DNA from: Flagellimonas lutimaris
GTDB taxonomy: Bacteria > Bacteroidota > Bacteroidia > Flavobacteriales > Flavobacteriaceae
DNA length: 64,000 nt
Reading direction: 5' to 3'
Assembly (NCBI RefSeq): GCF_003581615.1
Contig: NZ_QXFH01000070.1
Span: 806,001-870,000 of the forward strand
In this document: piece after piece, positions 8,686 to 17,596 of the stretch
Layout: each line of letters begins with the position of its first letter
Numbering within the stretch: the first letter of the stretch is position 1
Position numbers and translations under genes: made by a program
The notes under the pieces: model-generated
Told to the model about the DNA's origin: nothing
Database searches by the model: none
What the model saw: only the letters and a program-made list of their open reading frames with translations

Positions 8686-11685
8686 TCACTTGTTCGAACC
8701 AAACAACTTTTTGCTTGTCCTCATATCGGCATATCGGGGGTCTTGGATGTAGTTTTCTTTTTTCATTTTGATAACTTCAATGCTCAAAAAACCAAACTCT
8801 TCCACCACTTTACCATAAAATCGATAAATACCCTTTCCCCGAAAATAATATTTGGCCGCAACAGGAGGAAAGAGTACCGTATCGAACACTTCGCCATGCT
8901 GGTCCACCAAAGTCGCAAAATGCATGCGCTTGCCGTGATGCGTGGAGGTATTTTTTAGGGTGACCAGATACCCATAAATGTCTATGTATTTGTTGAGGTG
9001 CCGTTCCATATCTTTTTGTCCGTTGGTGTTTTTGGGAGGTTCCTCCAAAAGTTCAAAAGGACTGCAAAGGCAGAACCCCAAAAGTTCCAATTGCTCAAAA
9101 GCGGTCTCCAAGGCGGTGGTGTTCAGTTGGGGCATTTGAAATTTTTGATGCCTCGGTGGAAAAAGCTTCGGGTGTTCCAATCGGTCGTTTTTTGAAAGCA
9201 TCAAATGGGCCTTCCAAAGCAGTTCGTGCTTGTTGATTCCCGTAAACCGGAAGGCATCGATACGAATCAGGATAGAAAGTTGTTCCATGCGGATGAACAC
9301 GCGGTCCAGAAAATCTTCCAGAGAAGTAAAACTTCCGTGAAGCATGCGCTCTTTTAGGATGCGTTCCATGACCCTGCTCTCCAGATCACGGAGGTACATC
9401 ATTCCCAAATAAATATGGGTGCCATAAATGCGGTTTACGGCCATACTTTTGTTCACACAGGGCGGATAAATGGTGGCACCCATCATACGGGCATCGTGCA
9501 CATAGAATTCTGAACGGTAAAATCCACCTCCGTTGTTGAGCACTGCCACCAAATATTCCAAGGGAAAATAGGCCCTCAAAAATAAACTTTGATAGCTTTC
9601 CACGGCGTACGAAGCGGAGTGCCCTTTGGCAAAAGCGTAGCCCGCAAAACTGGCCACTTGGTTCCAGATTTCGGAAATCATGGATTCCGAGTAGCCCTTT
9701 TTTCTGCAATTTGAAATAAACTTGTCTTGCACTTTTTGGAATTTGGCCCGCGAACGGAACTTGCCGCTCATGCCCCTGCGAAGCACATCGGCCTCGCCAA
9801 GGTCCAATCCCGCAAAATGATGGGCCACTTTGATTACATCTTCTTGGTAGACCATCACACCATAGGTGTCGGGCATAATCTCCAACATAATAGGGTGTGC
9901 TTTTTCCTCGGTTCTGCCCTTGTTGCGATGCCGCAGGATGTATTCTCGCATCATACCACTTTTGGCCACCCCAGGACGGATAATGGAACTGGCGGCCACC
10001 AATCCCAAATAATTATCGACCTGTAGTTTTTTCAACAACATGCGCATGGCGGGCGACTCCACATAAAAACAACCCATACATTGTGCGGTTTTGATGAGGT
10101 TATTGATAACAGGGTCTTTTTTAAAACCTTTGATATCGTGAATATCGATACCATTATATTTTTCAGGTTGATTGTAGGCGACAATTTCCAAGGCCTCTTT
10201 GATTTTACCCAATCCGCGTTGACCAAGAATATCAAACTTATAAAGCCCTACATCTTCGGCGATTACCATATCGTATTGTGTTGTGGGAAATCCTTTTGGT
10301 GGTAAATGGGTGGCCGAAAACCAATGTAAAGGCTTGTTGCAAATTAAAATGCCCCCAGCGTGAATACTCAGATAATTGGGTTTGCCCTTAAGCAAGCCGC
10401 CATATTTCAGGACGAGTTTGGAAACGTGGTCTAACTGTTCTATGGCGTATCTTCCCGTCAATAAAAAATCAATGTCTTGGGGCGGGAGCCCAAATACTTT
10501 CCCCAACTCTCGGACAACGCCACGTTCTTTAAAAGTGACATATGTTCCGAGCAGGGCAACGTGTTCAAAGCGTTTAAAGATGTATTCCGTCATGGCAGGG
10601 CGGTCCCTCCATGAAAAATCAATATCAAAATCAGGTGGATTGGCTCGGTACAGGTTGATGAAACGCTCAAAATAAAGATCAAGCTCCATAGGATCCACAT
10701 CGGTGATGCGGAGCAAGTAGGCCACAATGCTGTTGGCGCCACTTCCTCGACCCACGTAAAAAAAATCCCTTCGCCTTGCTTCGGAAACAATATCCCAATT
10801 GATCAAAAAATAGGAGACAAAACCCATTTTTTTGATGAGCTCCAATTCTTTTTTCAATCTGCTTTTGATGGAGTCGTTCACCTCTTCATACCGATAGGGG
10901 AGTCCTTTGGCACATAGTTTTTCCAAGAGCTGTTCGTCCTCTTCTACGCTTCCTAGATACGTTTCAAGGTTTTGAGGTTTTCTGTCCTTGGAAAAATCAA
11001 AATGGATACTGCACTTGTTGAGCAGTTTTTCCGTGTTTTCCAGAATAAAAGGAAATTCAGAAAACGCAGCAGCCAGATTTTGGATAGGGTACATTTTCTC
11101 TTCCTCGTTTGCTTCTTCTTCCTTCGGAAGTTTACTCAGCAGTACGTTATTATCGATGGCCCTCAGTAATCTGTGGGCATTAAAATCTTGCTTGTTCCGG
11201 AAAGTAACGGGTTGCTGCACCACCAATTTGTTTGTAAGAGAAGCCAATTTCGAGAACGGAAGTCTGCGTAAATCTTTAATGGAGACTCCGATGAACTCAT
11301 GACCCTGAAAATGATTCAGTTCGTTGAGCAGTACCTGTTCAAACGGATATACTACAAACGCATTTGTAAAAGCAGGCGCCCTATCAGGAATCTTAGATTT
11401 ATCATGAAGGTGACGGGACAAAAAATCGTTCAGTTCCAGATAGCCCTCGTTGTTTTGGGCAATCCCGATAAAGCAGGGTTGGACCCCATTCCTAAAATCG
11501 ATACCAAGAATGGGTTTCACGTCAAATTCGGGCGCCTTTCGAGCAAAATTCAGTCCCGCTGAGGTGTTGTTGATGTCCGTGAGCACCAATTGGGTCACGT
11601 GGTTTTCTTGTGCCAACTGCAATAGCTCAACCTCCGAGAAGGTCCCGAACCGCAAACTGTAATATGTGTGGCAGTTTAAATACAA
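8686..11685 (-). CDS. dnaE2: Error-prone-type DNA polymerase III alpha subunit (second DnaE)
   Basis: A 999-residue C-family polymerase, shorter than the replicative DnaE. The catalytic PDFDIDFSW is near residue 352 and GRGSGANSIVAYLL precedes it. The PHP domain is degenerate: the expected HLHxHS is NCHTYYS and LTDHG is LTDIN, so the PHP metal site is probably lost. There is no exonuclease domain. It is 60 bp downstream of dinB on the same strand and is probably in the same damage-inducible unit; such DnaE2/ImuC polymerases extend past lesions. No ImuA or ImuB gene accompanies it. Confidence 0.9.
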   Translation of the reverse strand: MYLNCHTYYSLRFGTFSEVELLQLAQENHVTQLVLTDINNTSAGLNFARKAPEFDVKPILGIDFRNGVQPCFIGIAQNNEGYLELNDFLSRHLHDKSKIPDRAPAFTNAFVVYPFEQVLLNELNHFQGHEFIGVSIKDLRRLPFSKLASLTNKLVVQQPVTFRNKQDFNAHRLLRAIDNNVLLSKLPKEEEANEEEKMYPIQNLAAAFSEFPFILENTEKLLNKCSIHFDFSKDRKPQNLETYLGSVEEDEQLLEKLCAKGLPYRYEEVNDSIKSRLKKELELIKKMGFVSYFLINWDIVSEARRRDFFYVGRGSGANSIVAYLLRITDVDPMELDLYFERFINLYRANPPDFDIDFSWRDRPAMTEYIFKRFEHVALLGTYVTFKERGVVRELGKVFGLPPQDIDFLLTGRYAIEQLDHVSKLVLKYGGLLKGKPNYLSIHAGGILICNKPLHWFSATHLPPKGFPTTQYDMVIAEDVGLYKFDILGQRGLGKIKEALEIVAYNQPEKYNGIDIHDIKGFKKDPVINNLIKTAQCMGCFYVESPAMRMLLKKLQVDNYLGLVAASSIIRPGVAKSGMMREYILRHRNKGRTEEKAHPIMLEIMPDTYGVMVYQEDVIKVAHHFAGLDLGEADVLRRGMSGKFRSRAKFQKVQDKFISNCRKKGYSESMISEIWNQVASFAGYAFAKGHSASYAVESYQSLFLRAYFPLEYLVAVLNNGGGFYRSEFYVHDARMMGATIYPPCVNKSMAVNRIYGTHIYLGMMYLRDLESRVMERILKERMLHGSFTSLEDFLDRVFIRMEQLSILIRIDAFRFTGINKHELLWKAHLMLSKNDRLEHPKLFPPRHQKFQMPQLNTTALETAFEQLELLGFCLCSPFELLEEPPKNTNGQKDMERHLNKYIDIYGYLVTLKNTSTHHGKRMHFATLVDQHGEVFDTVLFPPVAAKYYFRGKGIYRFYGKVVEEFGFLSIEVIKMKKENYIQDPRYADMRTSKKLFGSNK

Positions 11686-11750
11686 TTGTCAATTTTCAGT
11701 TATCAATTACCAATTGTTTAATGTTCATTGGAAATTGCTCATTGTTCACT
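11686..11750 (+). repeat. Low-complexity flavobacterial repeat between dinB and dnaE2
   Basis: The spacer consists of overlapping pieces such as CAATTGTTTAATGTTCATTG and TGCTCATTGTTCACTG. A related run lies at 28640-28680 between ruvC and hemW. Such short repeats are common between flavobacterial genes; function unknown. Confidence 0.5.
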
Positions 11751-12960
11751 GTTTTCTGTGAGCCAAAACCACAGGCGGTTCCCCGTTAAAGGGATTGTGC
11801 ATGCTCCCGATGGTTTTTGCGCCCATGGCGGAGGCGCGCAACACGCTTCGACTTCCAAACCGATTGCGGACATGATCCATGGCTTGGGAAAGGTTTAAGG
11901 TCTCTTCGGTATCTTCAAAAAGATTGATTTGGTAGTTGCCCGACACCAAATGGCTAAACCGAATTCCGATAAGACGAACCAACATTCGTTTATTATATAG
12001 TGAATTGAACAGTTCCAATATTTTGGGAATAAGGGTGTGGTCTGCACTCGTGTAGGGAATGCGCGATTGTTTGGAATAGGTGTTAAAATCGGAATACCGA
12101 ATCTTCACGGCAATACAGGCCGTTAATTTATCGCCCCGACGCAATTGGTAGGCCAGATTTTCGGTCATAGCGATCAAAATGCCTTTCAGTTTTGTGACAT
12201 CGATGGTGTCTCGGTCAAAAGTCCTTTCGTTGGAGATGGATTTTCGCTCGTGAAACGGAACCACGGGAGTATTGTCTATGCCATTGGCCCTTTTCCAAAT
12301 TACCCGACCGTTGGCACCCAGTACCCGTTGCATAATATCCACGGGCATATCCTGAACGGTTTTTACCTGCCGTATCCCCAGATTTCTTAGAGTTTGATAG
12401 GTTTTATCGCCCACCATCGGAATCTTTTTGATGGAAAGCGGAGCCAAAAAAGGCTTTTCCAGACCAAAGTCTATCTTAAGTTGATTGTTGGGCTTGGCCT
12501 CGTTGGTCGCCACTTTGGAAACCACTTTGTTCACTGATAGCCCAAACGAAATAGGCAGGCCTGTTTCCCGAATGATTTTCTGACGCATCTCCGTAGCAAA
12601 TTTGTAACAGCCAAAAAAACGATCCATGCCAGATAGATCGGCATAAAATTCATCAATGCTCGATTTTTCAAAAAGGGGAACCTGTTCCTTGATGATTTCC
12701 GTAACCACATCCGAATACTTGCTGTAGGTGCCTGCATTGCCACGAATCACCACGGCTTCCGGGCAAAGTTCCTTGGCCATTTTCATGGGCATACCGGAAT
12801 GCACCCCAAACCCGCGGGTCTCGTAGCTACAGGCTGCTACCACACCACGGTCGCTGGTGCCGCCTACCAATAAGGGCTTGCTTTTAAGCTCTGTATTGAT
12901 GATACGTTCCACGGACACATAAAAAGTATCCAAGTCTAGATGCAAAATCGTTTTTTTCAT
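11746..12960 (-). CDS. dinB: DNA polymerase IV (Y-family translesion polymerase)
   Basis: A 404-residue Y-family polymerase. The active-site carboxylates are present: D9 in HLDLDTFYVSVE and D103-E104 in SSIDEFYADLSG, so unlike ImuB it should be catalytically active. The helix-hairpin-helix and little-finger regions follow; the protein ends without a clear beta-clamp motif, although NLFEDTEE at about 347 resembles a clamp-binding stretch. It is first in a unit with dnaE2. Two inverted repeats directly upstream (12986-13019) are good candidates for a damage-repressor operator. Confidence 0.95.
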   Translation of the reverse strand: MKKTILHLDLDTFYVSVERIINTELKSKPLLVGGTSDRGVVAACSYETRGFGVHSGMPMKMAKELCPEAVVIRGNAGTYSKYSDVVTEIIKEQVPLFEKSSIDEFYADLSGMDRFFGCYKFATEMRQKIIRETGLPISFGLSVNKVVSKVATNEAKPNNQLKIDFGLEKPFLAPLSIKKIPMVGDKTYQTLRNLGIRQVKTVQDMPVDIMQRVLGANGRVIWKRANGIDNTPVVPFHERKSISNERTFDRDTIDVTKLKGILIAMTENLAYQLRRGDKLTACIAVKIRYSDFNTYSKQSRIPYTSADHTLIPKILELFNSLYNKRMLVRLIGIRFSHLVSGNYQINLFEDTEETLNLSQAMDHVRNRFGSRSVLRASAMGAKTIGSMHNPFNGEPPVVLAHRKQ

Positions 12961-12985
12961 TGTTTAGCTGAAGGAAAGCTAAATT

Positions 12986-13019
12986 ATGGAAATATTCCTA
13001 TAAAATGGAAATAATCCAT
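12986..13019 (-). promoter_or_regulatory. Two tandem dyads upstream of dinB (candidate SOS operators)
   Basis: Dyad 1 (12986-13001) has GGAA-ATA-TTCC at its core; dyad 2 (13005-13019) is ATGGA-AATAA-TCCAT, a perfect inverted repeat. They start 19 bp apart, about two helical turns, and lie 26-60 bp before the dinB start. That layout suits cooperative binding of a dimeric repressor such as a LexA-like protein. No lexA homologue is in the window, so the binder is unknown. Confidence 0.55.
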
Positions 13020-13068
13020 AAAATAAATATGAACAACTTCTGCTGTCTTTATTTCGGAAAAATCATCA

Positions 13069-13076
13069 TATCTTTG
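13069..13076 (+). promoter_or_regulatory. -7 element of a candidate small RNA
   Basis: TATCTTTG is an exact TAnnTTTG match with no reading frame behind it; a start of transcription near 13081 is expected. The -33 side is weak. Confidence 0.55.
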
Positions 13077-13080
13077 TCTT

Positions 13081-13175
13081 GTTGTGTTGGATTTCAATCA
13101 CGATGATTGGAATCAGGTTGAAGCATCAAACTGATGCTCGCCAATGAAAGGCTTTCCATTTGGAAGGCTTTTTTT
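13081..13175 (+). ncRNA. Candidate ~95-nt small RNA with three successive hairpins
   Basis: No open frame lies here, but the structure is strong. Hairpin 1: 13091-13100 with 13104-13113 (10 bp, one G-U, 3-nt loop). Hairpin 2: AGCATCA at 13122-13128 with TGATGCT at 13132-13138 (7 bp, perfect). Hairpin 3: 13150-13157 with 13162-13169 followed by a T run, a standard terminator. A perfect TAnnTTTG box sits 5-12 bp before. It may belong to a known Bacteroidota RNA family such as Flavo-1, which I cannot confirm without a covariance search. Confidence 0.65.
13147..13175 (+). terminator. Rho-independent terminator of the candidate small RNA
   Basis: Stem GGCTTTCC/GGAAGGCT with a 4-nt loop, flanked by AAA on the left and at least six T on the right. 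Confidence 0.8.
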
Positions 13176-13219
13176 GTTTGTGGTGGGGAGTAAAAGAGTA
13201 AATGTGGATGTCACCTTAC

Positions 13220-13372
13220 TACCAAAGGTCTCGACTACGCTCGACCTGACAAATAACAAAGCATTTGTGGTAATTCGTGCAATTCGTGTCAAGCCAATTA
13301 TATTTCCCTGAACAATAGATTCTTCGCAAAGCCCGTCTTGAGCGTAGTCGAAAGGCTCAGAATGACAAATAA
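13220..13372. repeat. Pair of REP-like palindromic repeats with a linker repeat
   Basis: The stretch 12961-13378 has no gene. After the small RNA it contains a palindrome at 13226-13247 (TCGA-CTACGC-TCGA core inside AGGTC/CCT), a duplicated linker (AATTCGTGCAATTCGTG near 13272-13290), and a second, inverted copy near 13334-13372 (GAGCGTAGTCGAAAGGCTC). Both copies end in TGACAAAT. These are common flavobacterial interspersed repeats; a related palindrome is inside hemW at 28979-28999. Confidence 0.65.
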
Positions 13373-13378
13373 GTACCG

Positions 13379-14350
13379 TTAACTTTCCGAAACAGCGTGT
13401 GCCACATGGTGCACTAAAGAAGCAGCTAGTTTTGCCGTTTGCCCATCCACATCATATTTTGGGTTCATCTCGGCGATATCCAGACTGATCAGTTTTCCTG
13501 AACCGATAATCGTTTTCAAACATTCTAGAACCATATATGGGCTAAAACCCATGGGCGAAGGGGCACTAACCCCAGGAGCATAGGCGGAGGAGAACCCATC
13601 CAAGTCGATAGTTACATAAATATGATCTACGTTCTTGGCAAACGCGTTGATCCAAGTTGTGATTTCGTTTAATAGTGGAATTTGAAAGGTATCGTTCATC
13701 ACATAAATGACATCAAGGTCTCTGGCCGTTTGAAAAAGGTTTCTATCGTTGGCATCTTTTCGAATACCCAGACAGAGGTAATTAAAATCAATGCCTTCTT
13801 TTTCACAGTTCTTGGCAATCTGATAAAACGGAGTGCCCGAATTACTTTGTTCCGTGTTTTTCCTCAAATCAAAATGTGCATCAAAATTGATGATGCCTAT
13901 AGTCTGTCCCTCTTTTTTGGCATCCAGATATTTTTTGATGCCGTTATAGTGACCATAAGCCATATCGTGTCCGCCCCCCAACAGAATGGGAAACTGTTTT
14001 TTCTCTAAAAGGGTCGTGACTATTTCGGCAAGTTGTCCTTGGGCAGATTCCATATCGCTATTGGTGCAAGTAACCGAACCCACATCGTGCAAAAGAACGT
14101 TGCTCCCCAAATGGTTGGGCATTTTTCCAAAACTACTTTTAATTACGTTTGGTCCATCCGCGGCCCCAACACGGCCCTGATTCCGGTGTACCCCTGCATC
14201 GCAAGCATAGCCCAAAAGAGCAATGGATTTTTTCTGGGCTTCAGGAAGTTCCTTCAAAGGCGTGCAATGCACTTTTTCGTGCAGGTATAGCCATTTGTTG
14301 GAGACTCTACCAGTCCAAAGTTCTTTTTTCGGGAGTGTGTAGTGTTTCAT
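13379..14350 (-). CDS. hutG: Formimidoylglutamase
   Basis: A 323-residue arginase-family (ureohydrolase) enzyme. Mn-binding motifs are visible in order: GGGHDMAYG, NFDAHFDLR and TIDLDGFSSAYAPG. In the hut pathway it hydrolyses N-formimidoyl-L-glutamate to glutamate and formamide. The last gene of hutH-I-U-G, 4 bp after hutU, which decides its assignment over agmatinase or arginase. Confidence 0.93.
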   Translation of the reverse strand: MKHYTLPKKELWTGRVSNKWLYLHEKVHCTPLKELPEAQKKSIALLGYACDAGVHRNQGRVGAADGPNVIKSSFGKMPNHLGSNVLLHDVGSVTCTNSDMESAQGQLAEIVTTLLEKKQFPILLGGGHDMAYGHYNGIKKYLDAKKEGQTIGIINFDAHFDLRKNTEQSNSGTPFYQIAKNCEKEGIDFNYLCLGIRKDANDRNLFQTARDLDVIYVMNDTFQIPLLNEITTWINAFAKNVDHIYVTIDLDGFSSAYAPGVSAPSPMGFSPYMVLECLKTIIGSGKLISLDIAEMNPKYDVDGQTAKLAASLVHHVAHAVSES

Positions 14351-14354
14351 TACA

Positions 14355-16358
14355 TTAAAAAAGGTCGTCCAAAATATCCCTTTCTACAAGATAAGGCAAA
14401 GTTACTTTTAAATTGGGAGAACGTTCCATTTCCCGTTCAATGGCAAAGCGAGCTTCCTTGTTTCTGGCCCAACTTCTTCGGGAAATTCCATTGTTCACAT
14501 CAAAAAATAACAATTTCTTCAATCGGTTGGATGCCTCTTCGGAACCATCGAGTACCATTCCAAATCCACCGTTGATTACTTCTCCCCAGCCAACACCTCC
14601 ACCATTATGGATGGAAACCCAAGTGGCACCTCTAAAACTATCGCCAATCACATTTTGGATGGCCATATCGGCGGTGAACTTGCTGCCATCATAAATGTTG
14701 CTGGTCTCCCTAAAGGGAGAATCTGTTCCGCTCACATCGTGATGGTCCCTCCCCAAAACTACGGGAGCACTAATTTCTCCTTTGGCAATGGCCGTATTGA
14801 AGGCATCTGCAATCTTGCTTCGTCCCTCTGCATCGGCATACAGGATTCTAGCCTGTGAGCCTACTACCAATTTGTTTTGTTCTGCCTCCGAAATCCATTT
14901 GATGTTGTCCTGCATCTGCTGTTGGATTTCTTCTGGCGCTTCAGATTTGATTTTTTTCATTACTTCAAGGGCAATGGCATCGGTTTTTTGAAGGTCTTTT
15001 GGGTCGCCCGATGTACATACCCATCGGAACGGGCCAAAACCATAATCAAAACACATTGGACCCAAAATATCCTGCACGTAGGATGGATACCTGAAATCAA
15101 TATTGTTCTCGGCCATTACATCGCCACCTGCTCGCGAAACTTCCAGCAAAAAGGCATTTCCATAATCAAAAAAGTAGGTGCCTTTTGCCGTGTGTTTGTT
15201 GATGGCATTGATTTGTCTTCGCAACGATTCCTTCACTTTTTCCTTGAATGCTTCGGGATTTTCCACCATCAAGGAATTGGATTCCTCAAAAGAAAGTCCA
15301 ACCGGATAATAACCACCTGCCCAAGGATTGTGCAAAGAGGTTTGATCGGAACCCAAATGAATAAAGATGTTCTCTTCGTGAAAACGTTCCCAAACATCCA
15401 CCACATTGCCGATGTATGCCAAGGAAACTACTTCTTTGTTTTCCACAGCTTCTTTGGTTCGCACGGCTAATAAATCTAAATCGACCAAAAGTTCATCCAC
15501 CCAACCTTGGTCGTGTCTTTTTTTGGCAGCTTCGGGATTGACTTCAGCACAAATGGTAATACCCCCTGCGATATTGCCCGCTTTGGGTTGAGCACCGCTC
15601 ATACCTCCCAATCCTGCGGTCAAAAAGATTTTTCCTTCGGGCAATTCGTTTTTCTGCAATACTTTACGAAAAGCATTCATTACTGTGATGGCCGTTCCGT
15701 GAACAATACCTTGTGGACCAATGTACATATAGGAACCAGCCGTCATTTGTCCGTATTGGCTGACACCCAATGCATTGAAGCGTTCCCAATCGTCGGGTTT
15801 GGAGTAATTGGGAATCATCATACCATTGGTGACCACCACTCTAGGTGCTTCTTTAGATGATGGGAAAAGGCCCATCGGATGACCTGAATACATGTTAAGG
15901 GTTTGCTCTTCGGTCATTTTGGCCAAATATTTCATGGTAAGCAGGTATTGTGCCCAGTTTTGGAAAACCGCTCCATTTCCTCCGTAGGTAATGAGTTCTT
16001 CGGGATGCTGTGCCACCGCAGGATCCAAATTGTTCTGAATCATCAGCATGATAGCCGCAGCCTGATGTGTTTTGGCAGGGTATTCCGAAATGGGCCGTGC
16101 ATACATCTCATAATCGGGCTTAAACCGATGCATGTAGATACGGCCATATTTTTTTAACTCTTCGGCAAATTCAGATGCTAGCTCCTTGTGCCAAGCTTCG
16201 GGAAAATAGCGTAGCGCATTCTGTAGGGCCAGCTTTTTTTCCTCTTTGGAAAGGATGTCCTTTCGTTTTGGCGCTGGATTTCCATTTTTAGGGTATGCCT
16301 TTTTGGGCGGAAGTTGCTCGGGTATTCCTTGTAATATTTGTCGCTGAAATTCAGTCAT
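14355..16358 (-). CDS. hutU: Urocanate hydratase
   Basis: A 667-residue urocanase that converts urocanate to imidazolonepropionate using tightly bound NAD. The NAD-binding segment GLGGMSGAQPKAG and conserved stretches such as YGGNGAVFQNW and HNGGGVGWGEVINGG are present. It is longer than the roughly 555-residue Pseudomonas/Bacillus enzyme, as in other Bacteroidota. It lies between hutI (10 bp) and hutG (4 bp). Confidence 0.95.
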   Translation of the reverse strand: MTEFQRQILQGIPEQLPPKKAYPKNGNPAPKRKDILSKEEKKLALQNALRYFPEAWHKELASEFAEELKKYGRIYMHRFKPDYEMYARPISEYPAKTHQAAAIMLMIQNNLDPAVAQHPEELITYGGNGAVFQNWAQYLLTMKYLAKMTEEQTLNMYSGHPMGLFPSSKEAPRVVVTNGMMIPNYSKPDDWERFNALGVSQYGQMTAGSYMYIGPQGIVHGTAITVMNAFRKVLQKNELPEGKIFLTAGLGGMSGAQPKAGNIAGGITICAEVNPEAAKKRHDQGWVDELLVDLDLLAVRTKEAVENKEVVSLAYIGNVVDVWERFHEENIFIHLGSDQTSLHNPWAGGYYPVGLSFEESNSLMVENPEAFKEKVKESLRRQINAINKHTAKGTYFFDYGNAFLLEVSRAGGDVMAENNIDFRYPSYVQDILGPMCFDYGFGPFRWVCTSGDPKDLQKTDAIALEVMKKIKSEAPEEIQQQMQDNIKWISEAEQNKLVVGSQARILYADAEGRSKIADAFNTAIAKGEISAPVVLGRDHHDVSGTDSPFRETSNIYDGSKFTADMAIQNVIGDSFRGATWVSIHNGGGVGWGEVINGGFGMVLDGSEEASNRLKKLLFFDVNNGISRRSWARNKEARFAIEREMERSPNLKVTLPYLVERDILDDLF

Positions 16359-16368
16359 GATTCAATTT

Positions 16369-17595
16369 TTAGTGGATGGGCGTTCCCTTTTTCCAAACCT
16401 CGCTAGGCTTTAATTGCCCTTGGTGGTAAGTGATTTCTTGGTAGTTATCCGTTGGGAAAAGAACAAAGTCAGCCTGTGCCCCAGCTTCCAGTTTTCCTCG
16501 GTCGGCTAACCGTAAAGCAGCTGCAGCCCTCGCAGTGATACCTGCCAAAACCTCGGTGTTAGAAAGCTTTTCAAAGGTTCCTAAAATACTGGCTTGCGTC
16601 AATAGGTCGCCCATGGGGGCAGACCCCGGGTTGTGGTCGCTGGCAATGGACAAAGCTCCACCTGCATCCAGAATTTTCCGTGCTGGCGTGTAGGCGCATC
16701 CCAAACCGATGGATGCTCCTGGCAAGGCGGTCGCAATGGTGTTGCTCTTTGCCAATAATTGAATTTCCTTTTCGCTACTGGCTTCTAAATGGTCGGCGCT
16801 TACTGCATCAAAATCTACGGCAACCTGACTGCCACCCGTAGTAAATTGGTCGGCGTGAACCGTAATGTCGAACCCAAGTTCTTTGGCTTTTTGGAAATAG
16901 GGTTTGATTTCTTCGGGAGAAAAAGCACTTTCTTCCACAAAGGCATCCACCCGATGGGCCAAGTTTTCCTCTTTTATGATGGGGAACAATGTGGAAATAA
17001 TTTCATCAAGATATACCTTGTCCTGATTCCAATCTTTAGGCTTCATATGGGCTGCCAAACAGGTCGGAACCAATGTAGCACTCGAGCTTTCATTGGCCTG
17101 CTTTATGGCGCGTAGCATTTTTAATTCTTCATCCACGGAAAGGCCATAACCACTTTTCACCTCAATAGTGGTTACACCGTTTTTGAGATGTTTTTCACTT
17201 CTGGAAATAATGCCTTCCACTAATGCTCCTTGTGATGCCCTTCGAGTTTGTGTTACCGTATCCCAGATACCACCACCTGCTTTGGCAATTTCCAAATAGG
17301 TTTTTCCGGCATTTCGATACGCATAATCCCTAGCACGCGTACCTCCAAAACAGATATGGGTGTGGGAGTCCACAAATCCGGGCAAACAAACATATTGACC
17401 TTCGATATGGTGCACATCGACATCATCGGATTTCAACTCGTCAAAAACACCAACTTTGAGGACTTTTCCTTCGGAAACTAAAATACCCCCGTTTTCAATG
17501 ATGGGCAGTTGCTCATCTTTGAGCGCTCCTTTTAATGGGAGTCCTGTCATGGGGAGTAATTGGGTAAATGGTCCTATTAATAGTGGTTTGTTCAT
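16369..17595 (-). CDS. hutI: Imidazolonepropionase
   Basis: A zinc/iron amidohydrolase of about 408 residues that opens imidazolone-5-propionate to N-formimidoylglutamate. The metal-binding DSHTHICFGGTRARDY near the N-terminus and SDHNPGSAPMGDLL near the C-terminus are typical. A start eight codons earlier (17619) is open but would overlap hutH; the ATG at 17593-17595 falls one base after the hutH stop and leaves the family's normal N-terminus, so I choose it. Third step of the hut operon. Confidence 0.93.
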   Translation of the reverse strand: MNKPLLIGPFTQLLPMTGLPLKGALKDEQLPIIENGGILVSEGKVLKVGVFDELKSDDVDVHHIEGQYVCLPGFVDSHTHICFGGTRARDYAYRNAGKTYLEIAKAGGGIWDTVTQTRRASQGALVEGIISRSEKHLKNGVTTIEVKSGYGLSVDEELKMLRAIKQANESSSATLVPTCLAAHMKPKDWNQDKVYLDEIISTLFPIIKEENLAHRVDAFVEESAFSPEEIKPYFQKAKELGFDITVHADQFTTGGSQVAVDFDAVSADHLEASSEKEIQLLAKSNTIATALPGASIGLGCAYTPARKILDAGGALSIASDHNPGSAPMGDLLTQASILGTFEKLSNTEVLAGITARAAAALRLADRGKLEAGAQADFVLFPTDNYQEITYHQGQLKPSEVWKKGTPIH

Positions 17596-17596
17596 T

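Noticed and set aside
14877..15470. A 197-codon open frame opposite hutU
   Set aside because: Antisense shadow of hutU; no family resemblance and no promoter.
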